DNA from: an uncultured Alphaproteobacteria bacterium
GTDB lineage: Bacteria > Pseudomonadota > Alphaproteobacteria > Sneathiellales > Sneathiellaceae
Length of the DNA stretch: 7,575 bases
Assembly (NCBI GenBank): GCA_937910835.1
Contig: CALEMG010000104.1
Span: 1-7,575 of the forward strand
Direction of reading: 5' to 3'
The notes under the pieces were generated by a model. It ran no database searches. It saw nothing but the letters and a program-made list of their open reading frames with translations, and was not told the DNA's origin. This document shows, piece by piece, positions 1 through 5,564 of this stretch. The translations under genes and the position numbers were made by a program. Positions within the stretch are counted from its first letter, which is position 1; the number at the start of each line of letters is the position of its first letter.

Positions 1-89
1 AGAAGCTTTCCGGAGGGTCGGCCCTGACTGTTACCAACTTAAAAAAAACCGGATGCCAAGCCGACATTGGCTGCAAATTAGCGTAACCA
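1..89. other. Left edge, no assignable gene
   Basis: I see no gene I can name here. On the + strand one frame ends at a TGA (25-27) and another at a TAA (84-86), so the tail of an upstream gene could lie here, but neither short peptide is recognisable. There is a run of eight A at 41-48 and a small inverted repeat (GCCAA at 55-59, TTGGC at 67-71). I found no convincing promoter pair for ruvX. Confidence 0.4.
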
Positions 90-125
90 ATGCTTCTCGA
101 CAACCCCACCCATTAGAAACATCTG

Positions 126-548
126 TTGCCCCTCGACAAGCGGCTGCTCGGCATGGACCCGGGCACGAAAACCATCGGCCTCGCCATTTCCGATCCCGCC
201 TTGAAAATAGGCACGCCCCTTATGACAATCAAGCGGACAAAGTTCAAGGCGGATGCGGAAGAAATTCGCAAAATCATCGAGAAATGGTCCATCGGCGGTT
301 TCGTCATCGGCCTGCCGGTCAATATGGACGGAAGCGAGGGGCCGCGATGCCAGTCGATTCGCCAGTTTCAGAAAAATCTCGCGGAATATTTCGACCTGCC
401 CATGTGTTTCTGGGATGAGCGGCTGTCCACTGTCGCCGTCACCCGCAGCATGATCGATGCCGACGCATCCCGCGCAAAAAGGGCGAAAGCGGTCGATAAA
501 ATGGCCGCCGCCTTTATCCTTCAGGGCGCACTCGACGCGATGAGATAA
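126..548 (+). CDS. ruvX: RuvX/YqgF family RNase H-fold nuclease
   Basis: This is a YqgF/RuvX-family protein, related to Holliday junction resolvases. In E. coli the homologue acts in maturation of the 5' end of 16S rRNA. All family blocks are present, counting from the TTG start: GMDPGTKTIGLAISD at 9-23 with the first catalytic Asp at 11, GFVIGLPVNMDGSEGPR at 58-74, WDERLST at 96-102, and AVDKMAAAFILQGALD at 122-137 with the last catalytic Asp at 124. The resulting 140 residues are slightly short for the family. The start is uncertain. The open frame begins after a TAG at 114-116, leaving TTG 126 (or CTG 123) as candidates, neither with a clear Shine-Dalgarno. ATG 153 would remove the first beta strand. 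An ATG at 90 in the same frame would give a normal-looking family N-terminus but meets that TAG. The stop is TAA, 56 bases before pyrB. Confidence 0.93.
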   Translation: MPLDKRLLGMDPGTKTIGLAISDPALKIGTPLMTIKRTKFKADAEEIRKIIEKWSIGGFVIGLPVNMDGSEGPRCQSIRQFQKNLAEYFDLPMCFWDERLSTVAVTRSMIDADASRAKRAKAVDKMAAAFILQGALDAMR

Positions 549-564
549 AAATATCAACTTGCGC

Positions 565-593
565 TTGTCGCTTTTCGGGAAGGCCGCTATACA
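565..593 (+). promoter_or_regulatory. Candidate sigma-70 promoter for pyrB
   Basis: TTGTCG (565-570) and TATACA (588-593) are separated by exactly 17 bases, each matching four of six consensus positions. Transcription would begin near base 600, only about five bases before the pyrB ATG at 605. This would explain why no Shine-Dalgarno is visible before pyrB. It is a motif match only; read-through from ruvX is also possible. Confidence 0.4.
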
Positions 594-604
594 GTTGGCT
601 TTTA

Positions 605-1552
605 ATGACAAACACAGATCCCATACGATTTGCCCATCGGCATCTCCTCGATATCGCGCGGCTCAACGCAACCGATATCAATCAAATCCTTTCCCTAGCC
701 GAACATTACGCGGAAATCGCCCGCACGCCGGACAAAAAGCGTGATCTCCTGCGCGGCAAGACCCAGATCAACCTCTTCTTTGAAAACTCCACCCGGACCC
801 GCACCTCGTTTGAGCTTGCCGGGAAACGCCTCGGCGCGGATGTGATCAATATGTCGGTCGGGTCCAGCTCGGTGAAAAAGGGCGAGACCCTGATCGATAC
901 GGCCATGACCCTGAATGCCATGCATCCCGATGTACTGGTGATCCGGCACGGCGATTCGGGCGCGCCACATCTCCTCGCGCAGAAAGTCGATTGCGCCGTC
1001 ATCAACGGCGGGGACGGCAGCCATGAACATCCAACGCAGGCGCTGCTCGATGCGCTGACCATCCGCCGCCGCAAGGGGCGTCTGGAAGGGCTGATCGTTG
1101 CCATTTGCGGCGATATCCAGCATAGCCGCGTTGCCCGGTCCAATATCGCGCTGCTCAACATCATGGGCGCGCGGGTCCGGATCGTCGGGCCGACGACATT
1201 GATCCCGTCCAACGCCGCGAAGATGGGCGTGGAAGTTTATAACAAAATGTCCGAAGGGCTGAAGGATGCGGATATCGTGATGATGCTGCGGTTGCAGACC
1301 GAGCGGATGCAGGGCTCCTTCGTGCCGTCGATCCGCGAATATTTCCATTTCTTCGGCCTAGACAAGGAAAAGCTCTCCGTCGCCAAACCGGACGCCCTCA
1401 TCATGCATCCGGGACCGATGAACCGCGGCGTCGAAATCGACTCCGAGATCGCAGACGACCTGAATATCAGCGCCATATCGGAACAGGTGGAGATGGGTGT
1501 CGCGGTGCGCATGGCCTGCCTTGATCTTCTTTCGCGGGGGACAGCGGCATGA
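605..1552 (+). CDS. pyrB: Aspartate carbamoyltransferase catalytic subunit
   Basis: PyrB condenses carbamoyl phosphate with aspartate to give carbamoyl-aspartate, the committed step of de novo pyrimidine synthesis in the cytoplasm. At 315 residues it is full length. The carbamoyl-phosphate site STRTRTSFE lies at 62-70. It is followed in order by the HEHPTQALLD block, GDIQHSRVARSN, the aspartate-binding MLRLQTERM segment, HPGPMNRGVEIDSEIAD and the C-terminal MGVAVRMA helix, all intact. The ATG is favoured because the HRHLLDI motif follows at the usual distance, although no Shine-Dalgarno precedes it. The stop overlaps the next start as ATGA (1549-1552), so the two are probably translationally coupled. 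I see no pyrI-type regulatory subunit. The overlapping dihydroorotase-like neighbour suggests the Pseudomonas-type arrangement, in which PyrB forms a complex with a PyrC-like partner. Confidence 0.97.
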   Translation: MTNTDPIRFAHRHLLDIARLNATDINQILSLAEHYAEIARTPDKKRDLLRGKTQINLFFENSTRTRTSFELAGKRLGADVINMSVGSSSVKKGETLIDTAMTLNAMHPDVLVIRHGDSGAPHLLAQKVDCAVINGGDGSHEHPTQALLDALTIRRRKGRLEGLIVAICGDIQHSRVARSNIALLNIMGARVRIVGPTTLIPSNAAKMGVEVYNKMSEGLKDADIVMMLRLQTERMQGSFVPSIREYFHFFGLDKEKLSVAKPDALIMHPGPMNRGVEIDSEIADDLNISAISEQVEMGVAVRMACLDLLSRGTAA

Positions 1553-2841
1553 GCAAACCAATCCGCGCCCTTATCAACGCCCGCCTGCTGGACCCGGCAA
1601 CAAATACGGATGTTCAGGGCGGTGTCCTGATCGAAAAAGGCAAGATCCTCGACTGGGGTGCCCATATCAAAAAGGGAAGCCTTCCCGACGGCGTAAAAGT
1701 GGAAGATTGCAACGGTTACTGCCTCGCGCCCGGTCTTGTCGATGCCCATGCGTATCTTTGTGAGCCGGGCAAGGAACATCGCGAAACCATGATGACCGCG
1801 GGCATGGCCGCCGCCGCAGGCGGGGTCACCACGATCAATGCCTTCCCCGCCACCGAACCCGTGATCGACGATCCGGCGATTGTGGAAATGGTCCGCCGCC
1901 GCGCCAAGACGACCTGCGCGGTCAACGTCTACATCACCGGTGCGTTGCCGAAAGGCTTACTGGGTGAGGAGATGGCGGAAATGGGCCTTCTCTCGGAGGC
2001 TGGTGTTGTCGCCGTCAGTGACGGGCAGTTCGCGATCAGCAATATCAACCTTATGCGGCGGGCGCTTGCCTACTCCAGCATGTTTGACCTGCCGGTTATT
2101 GTCCATGCGGAGGATCCCGCGCTCGCGGCAGGCGGCGTCATTACTGGCGGCCGCACCGCCACCTTTATGGGCCTGAAGTCTGTTCCCACTTGCGCCGAAG
2201 CCATCCTTGTTGAACGGGATATCCGTCTCGTAAAAATGACCGGCGCGCGTTGGCATGCGGCGCACTTAAGCACAAAAGATGCTCTCGACACCATGCGCCG
2301 GGCAAAGAATGACGGCCTAAACGTCACTGCCGGCACCGCACCGCATTACCATGCGCTCAACGATCTGGAGCTCGGCGAATACCGCACCTTCGCTCGTGTT
2401 TCCCCACCGCTTAGGGAAGAGGAAGAGCGCCTCGCCGTGATAGAGGCAATCAAGGACGGTACCATCGATGTCATATCTTCTCAGCATCTGCCGCAAAGCG
2501 CGGACAGCAAGCGCGTGCCGTTTGCGCAAGCCAAGCCCGGCGTGATCGGGCTGGAGACCATGCTGCCGGTCAGCCTACGGCTCTATCACAATGGCGATGT
2601 TGATCTGTTGCGCTTGCTCTATACAATGACAATCGCACCGGCGAAGCTGCTTGGTCTGGAGGCCGGGGCGATCAAAAAAGGGGCTGATGCGGACCTTTTC
2701 CTTTTCGATACGGAAAAGCCTTGGCAGGTGGATGGTGACGCTCTTCTCTCCAAATCCAAGAACACCGCGTTTGACGGCCATCTGTTGCAGGGCCGGGTGC
2801 TTAAAACCTTTGTCCGCGGCAAGGCCGTTATCGAGCTATAG
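1549..2841 (+). CDS. Dihydroorotase-like protein, probably non-catalytic (PyrC'/PyrX type)
   Basis: This is a full-length amidohydrolase-fold protein (430 residues) of the dihydroorotase family. An N-terminal sandwich domain is followed by PGLVDAHAYLCEPG at 61-74, SDG at 157-159, VHAED at 185-189, AHLST at 238-242, SPPLR at 285-289, and a C-terminal KKGADADLFLFD return to the sandwich domain. Several active-site positions are changed. The metal-binding HxH is His67-Ala-Tyr69, the following substrate Arg is Cys71, and the Asn of the usual MPNT is Ala101. The Asp of the usual TDHAPH is Gln312, in SSQHLPQ. The family's His at 186 and 239 remain. Its start overlaps the pyrB stop by four bases, with a G-rich Shine-Dalgarno at 1536-1541. 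By analogy with Pseudomonas PyrC', I infer a structural partner of PyrB rather than an active enzyme. Weak or altered hydrolase activity cannot be excluded. Confidence 0.9.
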   Translation: MSKPIRALINARLLDPATNTDVQGGVLIEKGKILDWGAHIKKGSLPDGVKVEDCNGYCLAPGLVDAHAYLCEPGKEHRETMMTAGMAAAAGGVTTINAFPATEPVIDDPAIVEMVRRRAKTTCAVNVYITGALPKGLLGEEMAEMGLLSEAGVVAVSDGQFAISNINLMRRALAYSSMFDLPVIVHAEDPALAAGGVITGGRTATFMGLKSVPTCAEAILVERDIRLVKMTGARWHAAHLSTKDALDTMRRAKNDGLNVTAGTAPHYHALNDLELGEYRTFARVSPPLREEEERLAVIEAIKDGTIDVISSQHLPQSADSKRVPFAQAKPGVIGLETMLPVSLRLYHNGDVDLLRLLYTMTIAPAKLLGLEAGAIKKGADADLFLFDTEKPWQVDGDALLSKSKNTAFDGHLLQGRVLKTFVRGKAVIEL

Positions 2842-2845
2842 GAGG
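2840..2845 (+). promoter_or_regulatory. Strong ribosome binding site of plsY overlapping the preceding stop
   Basis: AGGAGG lies five bases before the plsY ATG (2851) and shares its first two bases with the TAG stop (2839-2841) of the dihydroorotase-like gene. Ribosomes ending there would be placed directly on the plsY site, so coupling is likely. Confidence 0.8.
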
Positions 2846-2850
2846 CCCCG

Positions 2851-3504
2851 ATGCCGGACCCGCTTGGTGATTTCAGTCTAACCTGGCCTTTCTATGCCGC
2901 CGCGCTTATCGGTTATCTCGTGGGATCGATTCCCTTCGGCCTGGTGCTGACGAAGCTTGCCGGGCTCGGCGATGTCAGAAAAATCGGCTCGGGCAATATC
3001 GGCGCGACCAATGTCCTGCGCACCGGAAACAAGGGCCTCGCGCTTGCCACCTTGCTACTCGACGGCGGTAAAGGCGCGCTTGTCGTCATCCTCGCCAATG
3101 TGTTTCTCACGCAGGATTATGCGGTGCTCGCGGGTGGCGGCGCGTTTCTTGGACATCTTTACCAGATCTGGCTGAAATTCAAGGGTGGCAAGGGCGTCGC
3201 GACCTTTATCGGCGTCATGCTGGCGCTCAGCTGGCCCGCCGGACTTGCCGTTGCGCTCACCTGGCTGCTGACCGCTCTGATCTTCCGGATTTCCTCTCTT
3301 TCAGCGCTCGTCGCAGCTGCGCTTGCTCCGGTTTATATCTATATCCTGCAAGATCTCTCTCCGCTTGGCGGCACCTTTTACGGCGATACGCAACGGATCG
3401 AATTCTCGGCGCTGATGGCCATTCTCATTTTTATCCGCCATCGCGAGAATATTGGCCGCCTGTTGAAAGGCGAAGAGCCGCGCATCGGCAAAAAGAAATC
3501 TTGA
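2851..3504 (+). CDS. plsY: Acyl-phosphate:glycerol-3-phosphate acyltransferase
   Basis: PlsY is an inner-membrane enzyme that transfers an acyl group from acyl phosphate to glycerol 3-phosphate, giving lysophosphatidic acid, the first step of phospholipid synthesis in most bacteria. At 217 residues it is of normal length. Hydrophobic stretches at about 13-37, 62-86, 90-107, 119-140 and 141-167 fit the polytopic fold. The conserved blocks are GSIPFG at 25-30, IGSGNIGATN at 45-54, FKGGKGVAT at 110-118 and RHRENIGRLLKGEE at 196-209. One departure is Gln105 in GHLYQIW, where Pro is usual. The gene starts nine bases after the preceding stop, has an excellent Shine-Dalgarno and is in the same reading frame as that gene. 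It is probably the last gene of a pyrB - pyrC-like - plsY transcript, with a hairpin 16 bases after its stop. Confidence 0.97.
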   Translation: MPDPLGDFSLTWPFYAAALIGYLVGSIPFGLVLTKLAGLGDVRKIGSGNIGATNVLRTGNKGLALATLLLDGGKGALVVILANVFLTQDYAVLAGGGAFLGHLYQIWLKFKGGKGVATFIGVMLALSWPAGLAVALTWLLTALIFRISSLSALVAAALAPVYIYILQDLSPLGGTFYGDTQRIEFSALMAILIFIRHRENIGRLLKGEEPRIGKKKS

Positions 3505-3520
3505 TTGTGGGTTGAATAAT

Positions 3521-3548
3521 TTTCCTCTTATACATACTTAAGAGGGAA
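3521..3548. repeat. 10-bp inverted repeat after plsY: weak terminator or operator
   Basis: TTTCCTCTTA (3521-3530) pairs with TAAGAGGGAA (3539-3548) across an 8-base loop. Nine pairs are Watson-Crick and one is G-U. It is followed only by TTTAAT, so as an intrinsic terminator of plsY it is weak. It also overlaps a possible -10 (TATACA, 3529-3534) lying 18 bases from a poor -35 (TTGTGG, 3505-3510), so it could instead be an operator for the next gene. Confidence 0.5.
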
Positions 3549-3567
3549 TTTAATCGCCTGAGAGATC

Positions 3568-3573
3568 AAGGGA
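3568..3573 (+). promoter_or_regulatory. Ribosome binding site of the hypothetical gene
   Basis: AAGGGA lies seven bases before the ATG at 3581. It is a good Shine-Dalgarno at normal distance. It fixes the start and argues that this + strand frame, and not the antisense frames, is translated. Confidence 0.7.
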
Positions 3574-3580
3574 CGAGCCG

Positions 3581-4297
3581 ATGGATTCCGGCGCTACTCA
3601 TTATATAAAGGATGCCAATGTCCTCCGCCTGCAGCAACTGCAGAACGCAGCGGATCAAGCCTTCACCGCACATGTCACCCGGCACAAGGCGGAAATCGCG
3701 CGGCGACACAGCTATTTTCAGGAAAAATTTGCCATCCTTGGCAAGGATATCCGGAAAAACACTCCCTCCGAGGCCCTTAAAATAGAGAATGATGAGGACT
3801 GTAGCGACCTGACGGCGGAAATTAAACCGCAAGAGGCTATGAGCACCGACGTGCCACAAGAGCATGCATCGCTCCACATTGATCCTGTCCCCGAGATAAA
3901 ACGGCGAGAGCTCTCGGAGGAACGCCGGCGGCTTCGAAAATTCGGACGCCAGCGAATGATTAAGCGCGCCACGCCACCTACCATTCCGGCTCAGTCAAAG
4001 GAGGCACCGCAGGAAAACATGAAAAAACCACCGCCCTCTTCGCAAGATTCGATAGAAAACAGAGCTGCGGAGGAACTGAAAGTCCTGATGGAAATCGAGA
4101 AATTCGAGAAAATGATGAATCAGGTGAGAACCGCGTCTGGTCCTCCACACATATCCGCGCCAGAGCCACCGATGGTGGCAGCTCCCGCCAGTCCGCCAAA
4201 GACGAAAAAAAGAAGCTTGGATAAGATTTCATTTAAGAATCTGTTCGACCTGTCCCCGCAGTTTCGCGATATCGAGACGGACGACGAAGAGGTCTAG
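3581..4297 (+). CDS. Hypothetical charged, probably disordered protein
   Basis: I do not recognise this 238-residue protein. It has no signal peptide or membrane segment. Residues 12-58 look helical, perhaps coiled coil, with the heptad-like LRLQQLQNAADQAF near the start. Residues 60-104 are acidic and low in structure. Residues 107-129 are strongly basic, with about a dozen Arg/Lys. Residues 157-183 form a second predicted amphipathic helix. Residues 186-206 are rich in Pro and Ala, and KTKKR (207-211) leads into a C-terminal segment, DKISFKNLFDLSPQF (214-228), before an acidic tail ending DDEEV. Composition suggests a cytoplasmic adaptor or nucleic-acid-associated protein, but that is a guess. 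GC is about 53% by hand count over 3601-4260, lower than its neighbours, consistent with a lineage-specific insertion. The stop is TAG, 73 bases before dprA. Confidence 0.8.
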   Translation: MDSGATHYIKDANVLRLQQLQNAADQAFTAHVTRHKAEIARRHSYFQEKFAILGKDIRKNTPSEALKIENDEDCSDLTAEIKPQEAMSTDVPQEHASLHIDPVPEIKRRELSEERRRLRKFGRQRMIKRATPPTIPAQSKEAPQENMKKPPPSSQDSIENRAAEELKVLMEIEKFEKMMNQVRTASGPPHISAPEPPMVAAPASPPKTKKRSLDKISFKNLFDLSPQFRDIETDDEEV

Positions 4298-4370
4298 CAA
4301 CCATAAGGCGGGAAAATAGATACGTAAAATTCAATTGACGCGATAAATATTCTTCTGCCATCTTTGAAAA
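4298..4370 (+). promoter_or_regulatory. AT-rich gap before dprA, possible promoter
   Basis: This 73-base spacer is clearly AT-rich. TTGACG at 4335-4340 matches five of six -35 positions, but the best -10 at proper distance is only CATCTT (4359-4364, 18-base spacing). If real, transcription would start at about the dprA ATG, giving a leaderless message. No Shine-Dalgarno precedes that ATG. Confidence 0.25.
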
Positions 4371-5492
4371 ATGGATGCGCAAACAGAATTGTCCTCGGAA
4401 GAACGGCTGGCCTGGCTCCGCCTGATCCGGTCGGAGAATGTCGGGCCGATTACTTTTTTCCAATTGCTGGGCCGTTTCGGCGCCGCGTCGAAGGCACTGG
4501 AGGCCCTGCCTGAACTCGCCCGTAAGGGCGGCCGGAAAAAGCCGATCCGGGTCTGCCCGGCGGGAGAGGCCGCGCGGGAGATGGAGGCCGTGCTGGCCTT
4601 CGGTGGACAGATGATTGCTGCATGCGAACCCGATTATCCGCTTTCACTCCGTATGATTGCCGACCCGCCGCCAGTGATTTCCATTCGCGGCCATGCTCAT
4701 CTGTTAAATAAGGATATACTGGCGATTGTTGGCGCGCGCAATTCTTCCGCCGTCGCACTGCGCCTCACTGGGCAGATTGCCGGCGGAATATCCGATGCGA
4801 ATATCATTATCGCCTCCGGCCTTGCGCGCGGCATCGATACGGCGGCGCATAAGGCTTCACTGGAAGGCGGAACCATCGCCGTGGTCGGCGGCGGCCTCGA
4901 TTATCCGTATCCGCGCGAGAACAAGGCCCTGCAAGAGGAAATATACGAACGCGGCTGCGTCATCGCGGAGCAGCCCATAGGAATCGTTCCGCAGGCTCGC
5001 CACTTCCCCCGCCGCAACCGGATCATTTCCGGCCTTGCGCTCGGCGTGCTGGTGATAGAAGCCTCTCCCCGCTCCGGTTCGCTGATTACAGCACGCATGG
5101 CGCTTGAACAGGGGCGTGAAGTATTTGCGGTGCCCGGCTCCCCCATGGATCCGCGCGCCAAAGGCACAAATAACCTGATCCGGAACGGTGCAATGCTGAT
5201 CGAAGAGGCGGCAGACATTATCGACGCGCTGCAAAGTATTCGTCAACGACCGCTGAAAGAACCGGACCAGCCGCTTCTTCCCTTTCTCGATCCGGTACAG
5301 CCAGCGGAGCAGGAGCTTGACCGGTTGCGCCCAGATATTCTCTCTTACCTAAGCCCGACGCCGGTCGAAATCGATGAACTGATCCGCCTCACCGGACAAC
5401 CCCCCGCAACGATTTTAACGATTTTACTTGAACTGGAACTGGCAGGCAGAATAGAACGCCATTTCGGAAACAGGGTTTCAATCGTCGAGTAG
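4371..5492 (+). CDS. dprA: DNA-processing protein DprA
   Basis: DprA (Smf) binds single-stranded DNA entering by natural transformation, protects it and loads RecA. It is also found in many bacteria not known to be transformable. The 373 residues cover the usual three parts. A SAM-like N-terminal segment lies at about 9-55. The Rossmann-like DprA domain follows, with AIVGARNSS at 118-126, SGLARGIDTAAH at 149-160, FPRRNRIISGL at 212-222 and EASPRSGSLITAR at 230-242. The last part is a DML1-type winged helix at about 318-373. The start is fixed, because an in-frame TGA lies two codons upstream (4365-4367) and the ATG follows directly. No Shine-Dalgarno is visible. Gene order dprA-topA is common in alphaproteobacteria. 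The winged-helix part holds two short tandem duplications. Confidence 0.97.
   Translation: MDAQTELSSEERLAWLRLIRSENVGPITFFQLLGRFGAASKALEALPELARKGGRKKPIRVCPAGEAAREMEAVLAFGGQMIAACEPDYPLSLRMIADPPPVISIRGHAHLLNKDILAIVGARNSSAVALRLTGQIAGGISDANIIIASGLARGIDTAAHKASLEGGTIAVVGGGLDYPYPRENKALQEEIYERGCVIAEQPIGIVPQARHFPRRNRIISGLALGVLVIEASPRSGSLITARMALEQGREVFAVPGSPMDPRAKGTNNLIRNGAMLIEEAADIIDALQSIRQRPLKEPDQPLLPFLDPVQPAEQELDRLRPDILSYLSPTPVEIDELIRLTGQPPATILTILLELELAGRIERHFGNRVSIVE
5409..5442 (+). repeat. Adjacent short tandem duplications within dprA
   Basis: ACGATTTTA occurs twice in a row (5409-5426) and AACTGG twice in a row (5431-5442). They encode TILTIL and part of LELEL in the winged-helix domain. Both units are multiples of three, so the frame is kept. 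They may be simple slippage products or chance. Confidence 0.55.
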
Positions 5493-5511
5493 CGCCTTTA
5501 TATATCACGGC

Positions 5512-5543
5512 ATGACGTACAAAAGAGAGACCTTGTATATAAG
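5512..5543 (+). promoter_or_regulatory. Candidate promoter for topA
   Basis: ATGACG (5512-5517) and TATATA (5536-5541) are 18 bases apart in the 72-base AT-rich gap between dprA and topA. A TATAAG overlaps the second element at 5538-5543. Transcription would start near 5548, giving a leader of roughly 17 bases. It is a motif match only. Confidence 0.35.
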
Positions 5544-5564
5544 TAGAAAGCCTGCGGTATTGAT

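Noticed and set aside
1..68. Possible divergent minus-strand gene starting at an ATG near 68
   Set aside because: Only about 22 codons are visible, there is no Shine-Dalgarno, and the peptide does not resemble GatC or another expected neighbour.
41..71. Terminator-like element on the minus strand (5-bp hairpin, then eight T)
   Set aside because: The stem is short, six bases separate it from the T-run, and there is no minus-strand gene to its right that would need a terminator.
53..418. Open frame of 121 residues on the + strand overlapping ruvX
   Set aside because: It is an out-of-frame shadow of ruvX with Arg/Pro/His-rich composition and no motif.
78..611. Long antisense open frame (177 residues) across ruvX
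   Set aside because: It mirrors ruvX, whose conserved motifs clearly mark the + strand as coding. Its translation shows no recognisable domain.
695..1348. Antisense open frame of 217 residues inside pyrB
   Set aside because: It is an artefact of GC-rich codon use on the opposite strand. The protein is rich in His, Arg and Asp without domain features.
3566..3877. Antisense open frame opposite the hypothetical gene
   Set aside because: The + strand frame is longer, has a good Shine-Dalgarno, G/C-rich third positions and a coherent charged composition. The antisense frame has none of these.
90..5492. Genome-wide reassignment of TAG as a sense codon
   Set aside because: TAG ends the dihydroorotase-like gene, the hypothetical gene and dprA at natural C-termini, so it works as an ordinary stop codon here.
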